From an uncultured Lachnospiraceae bacterium (GTDB lineage Bacteria; Bacillota; Clostridia; Lachnospirales; Lachnospiraceae): a DNA stretch of 64,000 nucleotides. Position numbers and translations under genes: made by a program. The notes beneath the pieces were generated by a model, which did no database searches, was not told the origin of the DNA, and worked only from the letters and a program-made list of their open reading frames with translations. The stretch spans positions 20,578 to 84,577 of the forward strand of contig CAJTJY010000018.1 of the NCBI GenBank assembly GCA_910576975.1, read 5' to 3'. This document shows, in pieces, positions 17,633 through 25,708 of this stretch (positions are counted from its first letter, which is position 1; the number at the start of each line of letters is the position of its first letter).

Positions 17633-17933
17633 ATGGAAAAACTGCTATATGTAATGATGATAAAAAGAGGAAAATCATTCAATAAAGTTACAAAAGCCGT
17701 AATCACCAGGCATGTGGAAAATCTAAAAAAATTAGATGGCGACGGAAAAATAGAACTTTGCGGCCCGCTTCAAAGGTTATCCTGGCGTTGCTGGCATGGT
17801 TATTTTTAAAACACAAAGCTATGAAGAAGCCGAAGCTTTGTGTCAGTTAGAACCACTCGTTGCTGAAGGCTATGCATCCTATGTGCTTTCGGTTCTACAA
17901 GTAGCTGACAAAGAAAATAACTATTTATTGTAG
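17633..17933 (+). pseudogene. YciI-like protein, frameshifted
   Basis: From an ATG at 17633 behind AAAGGGG, the frame encodes a YciI-like start (MEKLLYVMMIKRGKSF) up to ELCGPL near 17770. The continuation (KGYPGVAGMVIFKTQSYEEA through VLSVLQVADKENNYLL, stop at 17931) lies in another frame. One extra base in CTTCAAAGG (about 17768-17776) explains the shift: dropping the C restores GPLKGYPG. The family is small and of unclear function. A sequencing error could mimic this, but the gene lies in a patch of decayed sequence. Confidence 0.7.
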
Positions 17934-17961
17934 GCAAAAAAACATTGCCCCGATCCGTCAT

Positions 17962-18231
17962 CTAAATCATCCAGGCGGCGTCTTCCTTGAACAGGATTTC
18001 CTTTCTAAGCTCCTCGTTTTCTCTTTTCAGTTTCAGCATCTCTTTCATGTTGTCATACTCTGTTTTTGTGTTGGGGCTTATCTGGCATTCTTCTTTGAAT
18101 TCATTGCGCCAGCGATGGATGGTCTCTTTGGAAACGCCGTATTCCGTGGTGATGCTGTTCATGGTGCGGCCTTCCTCTGAACGGAGGCAAACAATCTTCT
18201 TTTTAAATTCAGGGGTGTAATTTTGCGGCAT
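17962..18231 (-). mobile_element. IS3-family OrfA remnant
   Basis: 89 aa. MPQNYTPEFKKKIVCLRSEE, ITTEYGVSKETIHRWRNEF and a C-terminal leucine-zipper-like stretch match OrfA of IS3/IS911-type elements (HTH_Tnp_1). The usual ending FLKKAAAFFAKE is replaced by LFKEDAAWMI and a stop, and no OrfB (DDE transposase) follows. Terminal inverted repeats are not evident. It is a lone, probably inactive, transposase fragment inserted between the YciI pseudogene and the truncated secreted ORF. Confidence 0.75.
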
Positions 18232-18291
18232 AATAAGTACCTCTTTTCCTTGTAGATTGATTATATCTTATTAGCCACTGCTGTTACAACT

Positions 18292-18528
18292 TTACTTTAT
18301 CACAACATCGCCTTCCAATTGAGACATGGAGATCGACCCCGCCTTACTGGGAACGGGTGTTTTGTCTCTCACGGGCACCGTCTCGGTCCCGCTCTTGGGC
18401 TCTCCATTCTCAGGGGGTGCAGCAAAGGCAGGAGTCGTGGAACACATACTCGCAGCCATGGCAAAAGACAAGCCAGCGCTTACAATCTTCTTCCAATTGC
18501 GCACTAAAAATGATTGTTTCATAAACAT
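18292..18528 (-). CDS. Short secreted protein, probably a truncated surface protein
   Basis: 78 aa. A good Sec signal peptide (KKIVSAGLSFAMAASMCSTT, cleavage expected after AFA) is followed by a Pro/Lys/Thr-rich stretch (ENGEPKSGTETVPVRDKTPV) and ends at LEGDVVIK. AAGGAGG lies four bases before the ATG. The signal peptide plus linker looks like the first exon-like piece of a much larger cell-surface protein whose body is missing, with IS3 sequence starting 60 bases further on. It may therefore be a stub and not a functional peptide. Confidence 0.5.
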   Translation of the reverse strand: MFMKQSFLVRNWKKIVSAGLSFAMAASMCSTTPAFAAPPENGEPKSGTETVPVRDKTPVPSKAGSISMSQLEGDVVIK

Positions 18529-18540
18529 TGATCCTCCTTT

Positions 18541-19070
18541 TTGAATTTTGTAAATTATATATTACCGATTCAAAAATGAACGGTAATTTTGATTCCATTC
18601 TAAAATGAATTATTTATAAATCGGAGAAAATATCTTAAATTATCAATCAAATTTTTCACATTATATCATTAAATTTTATTTTTAATTAAAAAGCTGCTGA
18701 CGGAATTCAGACCCATGACCTCCGCACTACCAAGAAGCTCGTTTTTCGGTCTTGACGCAATAAGCGTTTCACACCCTCGTCTGATATTTCTTTTAGTGTT
18801 TTTGTGGCAGTAGTAGCCATGACTCGTTTTACTCCTTTCTTGAATTATTCATAAACGCAAAAAAAGAGCCAGATGTCCTACGGTGACCACTGCCACTTGA
18901 CATTCTCGCTCTACAAGCAATTTGCCCGCTTTCTCGAGGAAAGAACCACATATAAATATTAAACCGGCTGACATATAGGCTATTCAGGGAATTGGAACCT
19001 ATTTCGCATGATGATAACCAAACTCTAACAAATCCATAAGTCAGAACACTATTAATCACCACGCAATAAT
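18541..19070. other. Decayed intergenic patch with mobile-element debris
   Basis: No intact gene is supported. AT-rich spacer (18541-18690) is followed by a partial tRNA-Thr copy (18691-18732). A minus-strand reading frame (18707-18820, start MATTATKTLKEISDEG behind AAAGGAGT) runs into and ends inside the tRNA copy. Upstream of it a further minus-strand frame ends at AAGGAGTAA with SSGSGHRRTSGSFF near its end. The arrangement looks like the boundary of a lost integrative element, with the small frame truncated at the junction. I cannot name the original genes. Confidence 0.4.
18691..18732 (-). pseudogene. Partial tRNA-Thr 3'-half copy
   Basis: 42 bases closely match the 3' half of the intact tRNA-Thr at 19106-19178 (acceptor AAGCTGCTGACGG, T-arm, variable loop and 3' side of the anticodon arm), with a few mismatches. 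The 5' half is absent. Site-specific integration into a tRNA gene leaves exactly this kind of partial 3'-end copy, so it may be a relic attachment site. Confidence 0.7.
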
Positions 19071-19071
19071 A

Positions 19072-19096
19072 TCAAAAGCCCTGACTATTCAGGGCT
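19072..19096 (-). terminator. Rho-independent terminator of tRNA-Thr
   Basis: Perfect 8-base stem AGCCCTGA/TCAGGGCT (19077-19084 with 19089-19096), 4-base loop, followed on the minus strand by TTTTGATATT. It lies just after the tRNA 3' end. Confidence 0.85.
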
Positions 19097-19105
19097 TCTG
19101 CATCA

Positions 19106-19178
19106 AGCTGCTGACGGGAATCGGACCCGTGACCTCCGCACTACCAATGCGACGCTCTACCGACTGAGCCACAGCAGC
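19106..19178 (-). tRNA. tRNA-Thr (anticodon GGT)
   Basis: 73 bases on the minus strand. Acceptor GCTGCTG/CAGCAGC, D arm GCTCAGTCGGTAGAGC, anticodon stem TCGCA/TGCGG with loop TTGGTAG (anticodon GGT, reads ACC and ACU), T arm ACGGGTCCGATTCCCGT, discriminator U. The 3' CCA is not encoded. A strong promoter precedes it at 19210-19238. Confidence 0.95.
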
Positions 19179-19209
19179 ATTCTCGGTTATTGCTCCAACC
19201 GACTCGTCC

Positions 19210-19238
19210 AATATACTATATCTTTCTCTGTTTGTCAA
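19210..19238 (-). promoter_or_regulatory. Sigma-A promoter of tRNA-Thr
   Basis: Minus strand TTGACA (19233-19238), 17-base spacer, TATATT (19210-19215), about 32 bases before the tRNA 5' end: a near-consensus promoter. Confidence 0.8.
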
Positions 19239-19245
19239 TATTATT

Positions 19246-19860
19246 TTACACTTTTTTTAAAAATTTTCCCCGGATCCGCTGCAAGGCATTATCAATAGCC
19301 TTGGGCTCTTTCTCCAAAACTTCCGCAATCCGTCGGTAATTCATCCCCTGAAGATGAAGCTGCAGTACCTGCTGCTCCAAGCCGCTGAGATTCTTCCTCA
19401 GCTTTTCCTGGATAGCCCTGGCGTTTTCCTGGTCGATCAAAAGCTGTTCTGGATTGACATTCTCAAAAGATTCCAACAAATCCAAAAACGTATCTTCCCC
19501 CTCCTGCCCCAGTTGCGCATTCAGGGAAATATATGTATTCAATGGCTGATGTTTCTTACGCTGGGACGCTTCCACCGCATGGTAAATCTGTCTGGTGATG
19601 CAAAGATCTGCAAAACGGTAAAAAGACGCATCCTGTTCCAGTCGAAAATCGCGGATCGCCTTAAATAACCCGATCATGCCCTCCTGAATCAAGTCATCCG
19701 TATCTCCCCCAGTTAAGTACATGGCATTGGCACGCTTGCGCACCAAGTTCTTATACTTATTCATGATGTAATCAGTAACTTCCTCTCTGCCGTCCCTCAA
19801 AAGCCCAATCAATAGCTCGTCTGTCTCTTTCTGAAAATCGATCTCATTTTGCAAAGTCAT
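19246..19860 (-). CDS. sigH: RNA polymerase sporulation sigma factor SigH
   Basis: 204 aa, matching SigH of endospore formers. Region 2: NLVRKRANAMYLTGGDTDDL, then IQEGMIGLFKAIRDFR and FADLCITRQIYHAVEASQRKKH. Region 4: LSGLEQQVLQLHLQGMNYRR and IAEVLEKEPKAIDNALQRIR. SigH directs early post-exponential and sporulation genes. The longer open frame to 20037 runs back into rlmB and encodes no sigma-like residues; AGGGG just before 19860 supports the shorter start. It follows mrnC-rlmB as in many clostridia. Confidence 0.93.
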   Translation of the reverse strand: MTLQNEIDFQKETDELLIGLLRDGREEVTDYIMNKYKNLVRKRANAMYLTGGDTDDLIQEGMIGLFKAIRDFRLEQDASFYRFADLCITRQIYHAVEASQRKKHQPLNTYISLNAQLGQEGEDTFLDLLESFENVNPEQLLIDQENARAIQEKLRKNLSGLEQQVLQLHLQGMNYRRIAEVLEKEPKAIDNALQRIRGKFLKKV

Positions 19861-19981
19861 TTCCCCTGTCTGATAAAAGAATCCCGCCAGGCAGGAGGTT
19901 CCGCCGAAGTGTGAATTACATATTTCGAACAAAGAACCATCTTCTCCTCCACTAGCAGCATCCTGTCCTAATAGCGCAATG

Positions 19982-20719
19982 TTAGATTCTCTGGCGCACA
20001 ATTTCATAGGCGAGCACTCCGGCAGCCACAGAAGCATTCAAAGAGTCAATGTCTCCCGCCATGGGAATCGCAGCCGTAAAATCACAGTTTTCCCTGACTA
20101 GCTTGCTTACGCCGTCTCCCTCACTGCCGATCACCAGCCCGATAGGTCCTTTTAAATTGAGCTGATACATGACAGTGCCGCTCATATCTGCACAGACAAA
20201 CCATATTCCCCGCTCTTTTAACTCCTGAATCGTCTTGGTAAGGTTTGTAACCTTTGCCACTGGCGTATAATTTAACGCTCCAGCAGAAGCTTTGACCACT
20301 GTGGAAGTAAGCCCGGCAGCCCTGCGCTTGGGAATGATCACCCCATGAGCCCCGGCAAGATTCGCCGTACGGATAATCGCCCCCAAATTATGTGGATCCT
20401 CTATATTGTCAAGCAAAATCAAAAAAGGATCCTCTCTTTTTTCATCCGCAGCCTTGAGCATGTCCTCCACCTGCGCATATTCATAAGCAGCTGCATAAGC
20501 AATCACGCCCTGGTGCTTTCTCGTCTCTGACATCTGGTCAAGGCGCTCTTTCGACACATAATTAATAATCGTATCGTGCTTCTTCGCCTCCCGGATAATC
20601 GACCGCACTGGCCCGTCTTGGCAGCCATCCAGCACAAACAGCTTATCTATAGATTTTCCAGAACGAAATGCTTCCAAAACCGCATTTCTTCCCTCTATTG
20701 TCAGTTCTTCGTATCTCAA
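19982..20719 (-). CDS. rlmB: 23S rRNA (guanosine-2'-O-)-methyltransferase RlmB (TrmH family)
   Basis: 245 aa SPOUT methyltransferase. Motif 1 DNIEDPHNLGAIIRTANLAG, motif 2 GLVIGSEGDGVSKLV, motif 3 IDSLNASVAAGVLAYEI. The N-terminal substrate-binding domain begins EGRNAVLEAFRSGKSIDKLF. It methylates a ribose in domain V of 23S rRNA, G2251 in E. coli numbering if orthologous. It overlaps the end of mrnC by four bases, so the two are co-translated, and it precedes sigH by 121 bases. Confidence 0.93.
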   Translation of the reverse strand: MRYEELTIEGRNAVLEAFRSGKSIDKLFVLDGCQDGPVRSIIREAKKHDTIINYVSKERLDQMSETRKHQGVIAYAAAYEYAQVEDMLKAADEKREDPFLILLDNIEDPHNLGAIIRTANLAGAHGVIIPKRRAAGLTSTVVKASAGALNYTPVAKVTNLTKTIQELKERGIWFVCADMSGTVMYQLNLKGPIGLVIGSEGDGVSKLVRENCDFTAAIPMAGDIDSLNASVAAGVLAYEIVRQRI

Positions 20720-21156
20720 TTACTTGCTCCTTTCCCGGTTTTCTGAAATCCCATTAGAATCAGCTCCATGATCCGCTCCATGCGGTCATCCAAATACAAA
20801 TATCCCATCAGCGCTTCAAACCCCGTAGCCCTGCGGTAATCTCCCATCGTCGCATTCTTGGCAATGGTAGGAGACTTTGCATTTCTGCCGCGCTTATACA
20901 CTGCCTCCTCTTCCTCAGTCAGTTCTGGCAACAGCGCCTGGATTAATTCCGACTGGGCATGTGCCTTGACCAGCTGGCTTGCACGCTTGTGCAGGTTATT
21001 TACATGCGTGTTTCCTTCCCCTACCACCATGGAACGGATCACAAGGTCATAGATGCTGTCCCCGATATAGGCAAGCACCAGCGGGGAATAACTGCAAAGC
21101 TCTGGCGGCTCTTTGCCAAATTTCTTTAAAATATATGCATTTATGCCCTTTTCCAT
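20716..21156 (-). CDS. mrnC: Mini-ribonuclease III
   Basis: 146 aa, a stand-alone RNase III catalytic domain without a dsRNA-binding domain. It matures 23S rRNA in Firmicutes. Signature YIGDSIYDLVIRSMVV near residue 32, NNLHKRASQLVKAHAQ and GYLYLDDRMERI. It overlaps cysS by 16 bases and rlmB by four, giving the conserved cysS-mrnC-rlmB block. Confidence 0.95.
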   Translation of the reverse strand: MEKGINAYILKKFGKEPPELCSYSPLVLAYIGDSIYDLVIRSMVVGEGNTHVNNLHKRASQLVKAHAQSELIQALLPELTEEEEAVYKRGRNAKSPTIAKNATMGDYRRATGFEALMGYLYLDDRMERIMELILMGFQKTGKGASN

Positions 21157-22547
21157 TTTACCCCTTCTCTGGTATCTTCCAAGATAATTCCTTTTTCCAA
21201 CAGTATTTCCCGGATTTCATCGGCACGGGCAAAATTTTTCTCTTTCCTTGCCGCCTTTCGTTCCGCTATCAGGCTTTCAATTTCCTCGTCTAAAATCTCT
21301 TGCTTCTTCTCAAGCAAGAGCCCCAGAATATCGCAAAGCTGCTTCAGGCGCATTGACAACTTCTCCAAAAATTGCTGGGAGCTATCCTGTGACACATTGG
21401 TATTGCAGAATTTTACCAGTTCAAAGACTGCTGAAATAGCGTCTGCGGTATTGAAATCGTCGTCCATCGCAGCTTCAAATTTGTCAACGAATGCGCTGCT
21501 CTCGTTCCAATGCCTGGATTCTGCCTCCGTCATAGCCGCCTGCTTGCTATTGTTCTTCAAGTGCTCAAGGTTTTCTGCTGCGTTTAAAATACGCTCCAAC
21601 CCATTTTTCGCAGCTTCCATCAATTCCGCGCTGAAATTGAGGGGGCTTCTGTAATGAGCGCTGAGCATGAAGAACCGCAGCACCTGAAGGTCATATTTCT
21701 CACTGATTTCCCTGACTGTAAAGAAATTCCCCAAAGACTTAGACATTTTTTTATTGTCAATATTTAAAAATCCGTTGTGCAGCCAATACTTGGCAAACGC
21801 CGATCCATTGCACGCCTCGCTCTGGGCAATCTCATTTTCATGATGTGGAAAGATCAAGTCTTCCCCGCCGGCATGGATGTCGATCTCGTCTCCCAAATAT
21901 TTCTTTGCCATAACCGAGCACTCAATATGCCAGCCTGGCCTTCCCTGGCACCAAGGAGATTCCCAGTATGGCTCCCCCTCTTTCTTTGGCTTCCACAATA
22001 CGAAATCAAGAGAATCCTCTTTTCCTTCCCCGGTGACCTTGATCTCCCGGTGTCCTGCCTGAAGGTCGTCAAGATTCTTATGGGACAGCTTGCCATATTC
22101 TTCAAACTTGCGGGTACGGAAATACACCGTTCCATCCACCGCCGGATAGGCAAACCCTTTGTCAATCAGGATGGAAATCATTTGAAGCATGCCGTCAATC
22201 TCCTGCGTGGCAAGCGGATGCATTGTCGCAGGTCTCACATTCAAGCCCGCCATGTCTTTTTTGCACTCCTCAATATAACGGGAAGAAATCTCCTTGGCCG
22301 AAACGCCTTCCTCCACCGCCTTTTTGATAATCTTATCATCCACATCCGTAAAATTAGACACAAAGTTCACCTCATACCCCTTATATTCCAGGTATCGGCG
22401 CACCGTGTCAAATACGATCATTGGCCTGGCGTTTCCAATATGAATCAAATTGTACACGGTAGGACCGCAGACATACATTTTCACCTTTCGCTCTTCCAGA
22501 GGTACAAATGTTTCTTTCTTTCTGTTTAATGTATTGTAAACTTTCAT
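21141..22547 (-). CDS. cysS: Cysteinyl-tRNA synthetase
   Basis: 468 aa class I synthetase. YVCGPTVYNLIHIGNARP with the HIGN ATP motif and zinc Cys28-type ligand, KMSKSLGNFFTV (KMSKS), WHIECSVMAKKYLG, and HAGGEDLIFPHHENEIAQSE with zinc ligands. The C-terminal helical anticodon domain is complete. It starts 21 bases after cysE, consistent with a cysE-cysS operon. No T-box leader is visible upstream of cysS or cysE. Confidence 0.97.
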   Translation of the reverse strand: MKVYNTLNRKKETFVPLEERKVKMYVCGPTVYNLIHIGNARPMIVFDTVRRYLEYKGYEVNFVSNFTDVDDKIIKKAVEEGVSAKEISSRYIEECKKDMAGLNVRPATMHPLATQEIDGMLQMISILIDKGFAYPAVDGTVYFRTRKFEEYGKLSHKNLDDLQAGHREIKVTGEGKEDSLDFVLWKPKKEGEPYWESPWCQGRPGWHIECSVMAKKYLGDEIDIHAGGEDLIFPHHENEIAQSEACNGSAFAKYWLHNGFLNIDNKKMSKSLGNFFTVREISEKYDLQVLRFFMLSAHYRSPLNFSAELMEAAKNGLERILNAAENLEHLKNNSKQAAMTEAESRHWNESSAFVDKFEAAMDDDFNTADAISAVFELVKFCNTNVSQDSSQQFLEKLSMRLKQLCDILGLLLEKKQEILDEEIESLIAERKAARKEKNFARADEIREILLEKGIILEDTREGVKWKRA

Positions 22548-22568
22548 GTATTCCTCCTGCTTTTTCCT

Positions 22569-23252
22569 CTATTCTTCTTTGGGACAATTATTACAGCGCA
22601 GCTTGCGAATCTCTTTCTCCAAATCAATGATCCGGTTGCACAGAGCAGAATTCTCATGCTGCAAAAGCGTAATATCCTCCATCACCGGATCTGGAAGATG
22701 CACCTGGTCCATATCGCTCCTGGGCACTTTTACATTGTCCCGTTTCACGATTCTTCCTGGCACGCCTACGACAGTACAATTGGGCGGAACCTCTTCAAGC
22801 ACTACGCTTCCTGCTCCAATCTTGCTATTCTCCCCGACCGTAAAGGAGCCGATGACTTTCGCCCCGGCGCTCACCATCACGTTGTCACAAAGCGTAGGGT
22901 GACGTTTCCCTGTTTCTTTCCCCGTGCCGCCCAGGGTCACCCCCTGGTAGAGTGTTACATTATCACCGATAATGGTTGTCTCCCCGATAATCACGCCGCT
23001 TCCATGGTCAATAAAAAAACCTTTCCCAATCACCGCTCCTGGATGAATCTCAATCCCGGTTTTCCTGGCTGCTTTCTGGGAAATCCGCCTTGCGCGGAAA
23101 TAGCGTCCTTTTAAATACTGACGGTGTGCTCTGCGGTAACTTAGCATCACCCTAAAGCTTGGATACAGCAAGACCTCCATCGGGGACTTAATTGCAGGAT
23201 CCCGTTCACGGATAATCTCATATTCTTCTTTTATTTGCCGAAACATTCCCAT
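22569..23252 (-). CDS. cysE: Serine O-acetyltransferase
   Basis: 227 aa. It acetylates L-serine with acetyl-CoA, the first step of cysteine synthesis. A left-handed beta-helix of hexapeptide repeats is plain: GIEIHPGAVIGKGFFIDHGS, GVIIGETTIIGDNVTLYQGV and TLGGTGKETGKRHPTL. It is the short EpsC/SrpH-like form without the long N-terminal helical domain of E. coli CysE. A C-terminal coiled coil ends in a CNNCPKEE stretch. The start is between 23252 and 23246; an upstream frame to 23300 is less supported. Confidence 0.93.
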   Translation of the reverse strand: MGMFRQIKEEYEIIRERDPAIKSPMEVLLYPSFRVMLSYRRAHRQYLKGRYFRARRISQKAARKTGIEIHPGAVIGKGFFIDHGSGVIIGETTIIGDNVTLYQGVTLGGTGKETGKRHPTLCDNVMVSAGAKVIGSFTVGENSKIGAGSVVLEEVPPNCTVVGVPGRIVKRDNVKVPRSDMDQVHLPDPVMEDITLLQHENSALCNRIIDLEKEIRKLRCNNCPKEE

Positions 23253-23458
23253 TTCCTGAACGCTTCCTTTCTCGGGCAATCTCCTACTGCCTGACGCCAA
23301 AAGACAAACAGCGGCAACTCCATCTTCTTATTCAAGGTTAGTTTATGCAGAAACTTTCATTTTGTCAATAAGAAAAATCCATCCCTGCCAGGTTTCTTGC
23401 TGCAGAATGCGTCGTCCTTGCGCCTAGGACGTTTTCATCATCAACAATAAGCCTCGCA

Positions 23459-24556
23459 CTACACCCATTCATTAAGGTATGCGAAAGTGTCTCTGAATAA
23501 TTCTTGGGTCAATTGCGAGATATCCATTTCCCGTTTTGCCTGTGCGGCTGTAATCCGTTTGATCGTGCCGCCAGTTCTCCCAGTCTCAATTTGAAAGCAG
23601 CCGTTATTAGCATCAATCATGGCGTCTTTGACTTTCACTTTCATTACCTGAGCACTACGATTTTTAAGCAATGGGACCACTGCCCGCAGGCTGGTGATGC
23701 GCACCATCATGTGCGAAGCCGGAAAGCAAAGGTCATCGATCATCTCTTTTGCATCTTTGAGCGCATTCCTGCAAATGCGCTGCGCCTCTTCCATAGAAAC
23801 CAGACGTTCCAGCAAAAGTTCTTTGACCTGCGCACTGCGCGCCCTTTGAGCATTAGATTCTTCAACGGCATAGACCAGGATTCCGCATAATTTTCTGGCA
23901 CTGCGCAAAAGCAACACGCCGCCGTGTTCTACCGCAGTCTCCGCCTGCAGCCGTTTGTAATAATACGGATCACGACGGATAAACAAAGTGCAGCGCTCTT
24001 CTAAGATCCGGTTGGCAAATGCAGCCATCGCAGCGCCATCACTCGTGCCTGCACGCTGCCATCTGACGTCCAGATAAGAGTCTGCCACAGAAGCAGCCTG
24101 CACGAGCCCTTTTTGCTGATAAAATCCGATGCCAGACCAAATGCCGGACGGAAAAAATACAAATCCCTGCCCCTGGTAATAAGCAGGATCTGCCGGAAGT
24201 AAGAAAGCAAAAGGAACCTCTTTCTGTTCCAAATCCTGTAACAGGCGCCTCATGACCCGCCCCATCTTCCCTTGCCTGCGGACCCTGGCGTGCGTGGCAA
24301 CCGCCACAAGGTAAGGAACCTTTTTTACAATGCCGCCCATCCAAAGCGCATAGGGATTTAAGTGAATCATAACATGGAAAAAGACGCTCTCTAAAGGAGC
24401 CTCTTCTTCCATCACAAGCACTTCATTATCGATGATTTTCCATTGGTAGTAGTAGTCTGTAAACGCCTTAGAGTCTTCTGGAAAAGCAGCTTCATACAAA
24501 GGCCTGGTATCTTGCTTTTCCTGCTGGCTTAAATATCGTATCCTTTCCTGCTGCAT
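23459..24556 (-). CDS. GNAT N-acetyltransferase, Eis-like
   Basis: 365 aa. The N-terminal GNAT domain contains VPYLVAVATHARVRRQGKMG (acetyl-CoA pyrophosphate loop) and FLLPADPAYYQGQGF. A second half with a sterol-carrier-like fold (LRAVVPLLKN, then VKDAMIDANNGCFQI) follows, as in the Eis group of acetyltransferases. The substrate is unknown. The ATG at 24556 lies two bases from the ispF stop; the longer frame to 24700 only re-reads ispF. It is the last gene of a run that begins with ispF. Confidence 0.8.
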   Translation of the reverse strand: MQQERIRYLSQQEKQDTRPLYEAAFPEDSKAFTDYYYQWKIIDNEVLVMEEEAPLESVFFHVMIHLNPYALWMGGIVKKVPYLVAVATHARVRRQGKMGRVMRRLLQDLEQKEVPFAFLLPADPAYYQGQGFVFFPSGIWSGIGFYQQKGLVQAASVADSYLDVRWQRAGTSDGAAMAAFANRILEERCTLFIRRDPYYYKRLQAETAVEHGGVLLLRSARKLCGILVYAVEESNAQRARSAQVKELLLERLVSMEEAQRICRNALKDAKEMIDDLCFPASHMMVRITSLRAVVPLLKNRSAQVMKVKVKDAMIDANNGCFQIETGRTGGTIKRITAAQAKREMDISQLTQELFRDTFAYLNEWV

Positions 24557-24557
24557 G

Positions 24558-25109
24558 TTACAGTTCCCTTTGCTTTGCGCAGCCGCCGCACCCGCTGCAA
24601 TTTCTTTCTTTGTCAAACACTGCTGCGCTTGCCTCATACAAGCCAAACAGGCAACAAATTGCCTGGGAGGATATTCCCTCTTTCTTGCCTGTAAACCCAA
24701 GTCCCTCCTCCGTAGTGGCTTTGATATTGACCTGTTCTTTGGAAATCCCTAACACTTGCGCTATATTTTGTTCCATCTGCGCAAGATAAGGACTCATCTT
24801 GGGCTTTTGCGCCACGATCGTGGCGTCAATATTCCCAACCACATAGCCCTGCCGCACTAAAAGCTCTGCCACATGCGCAAGAAGCTTGATGCTGGAAATC
24901 CCCTCGTATGCCGTATCCGTATCTGGAAAATGCCTGCCGATATCACCCAATGCCGCTGCTCCCAACAGGGCGTCCATCACCGCATGTATCAGGACATCCG
25001 CATCTGAATGCCCCAAAAGCCCCTCGTCATAAGGGATCTCTACGCCTCCCAAAATCAGTTTTCTTCCTGCTGCAAGCTTATGCACGTCATAACCAATTCC
25101 AACTCTCAT
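24558..25109 (-). CDS. ispF: 2-C-methyl-D-erythritol 2,4-cyclodiphosphate synthase
   Basis: 183 aa. It is a zinc enzyme of the non-mevalonate isoprenoid pathway. RVGIGYDVHKLAAGRKLILG (metal ligands Asp and His), LLGHSDADVLIHAVMDALLG and IKATTEEGLGFTGKKEGISS are all canonical. The family usually ends near residue 158. Here an extra tail of about 22 residues contains CSGCGGC, three cysteines in a CxxCxxC array, and runs up to the next gene. The core enzyme is certain; the tail is unexplained. Confidence 0.95.
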   Translation of the reverse strand: MRVGIGYDVHKLAAGRKLILGGVEIPYDEGLLGHSDADVLIHAVMDALLGAAALGDIGRHFPDTDTAYEGISSIKLLAHVAELLVRQGYVVGNIDATIVAQKPKMSPYLAQMEQNIAQVLGISKEQVNIKATTEEGLGFTGKKEGISSQAICCLFGLYEASAAVFDKERNCSGCGGCAKQREL

Positions 25110-25158
25110 TTATTCCTCCGCTCTGTGCGTCTTTTCTGCACCTAAAGGCTGTTTGCAT

Positions 25159-25683
25159 TTATTTGCCTTCATAAGTGATAATGCTGTCTATCTCATAGCC
25201 TGCGAGCTTCTCTCTGCCCTTTAATCCGGCAAGTTCCATCACAAAGCATATTTTTACCACTTCTCCGCCAAGTTGTTCGATCATCTTCACAATCGCCTCA
25301 ATGGTACCTCCCGTGGCAATGAGGTCGTCGATGATAACCACTTTCTGCCCTGGCTTGATAGCATCCTTATGTATCTCAATCACTGCGCTCCCATATTCCA
25401 GGTCATATTCTGCACAGAGAGTCTCGCGGGGAAGCTTGCCTTTTTTGCGGACTGGCACAAATCCTTTGCGGGCTTCGTACGCCACGGGAACCCCGAAGAT
25501 AAATCCTCTGGATTCTGGTCCCACTACCACGTCAAACTCCACGCCTTTCAAGCTCTCCATCAATCCGTCAATCGCAAGCCTCAATCCGTCCGCATCCTGC
25601 AGGATGCTAGTCACATCTCGGAAAATAATTCCCGGCTCTGGAAAATCAGGAATGCTCACTACATATTCTTCTAATTTTTTCAT
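25159..25683 (-). CDS. apt: Adenine phosphoribosyltransferase
   Basis: 174 aa. It salvages adenine to AMP with PRPP. The PRPP-binding loop VVIIDDLIATGGT is intact, as are FPEPGIIFRDVTSIL and GPESRGFIFG. The start at 25683 sits seven bases behind AGGAGG; the longer frame to 25854 re-reads the end of glf. It follows glf by 25 bases. Confidence 0.96.
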   Translation of the reverse strand: MKKLEEYVVSIPDFPEPGIIFRDVTSILQDADGLRLAIDGLMESLKGVEFDVVVGPESRGFIFGVPVAYEARKGFVPVRKKGKLPRETLCAEYDLEYGSAVIEIHKDAIKPGQKVVIIDDLIATGGTIEAIVKMIEQLGGEVVKICFVMELAGLKGREKLAGYEIDSIITYEGK

Positions 25684-25708
25684 GATTTTATCCTCCTGTA
25701 TCATCTTT

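Noticed and set aside
18829..19062. 77-residue minus-strand frame in the decayed patch
   Set aside because: No supported start, no family seen; it ends in a ribosome-site-like sequence of the next tiny frame. Treated as debris.
23253..23458. T-box leader for cysE-cysS
   Set aside because: I could not find a TGGNACC-type T-box sequence or a specifier arrangement.
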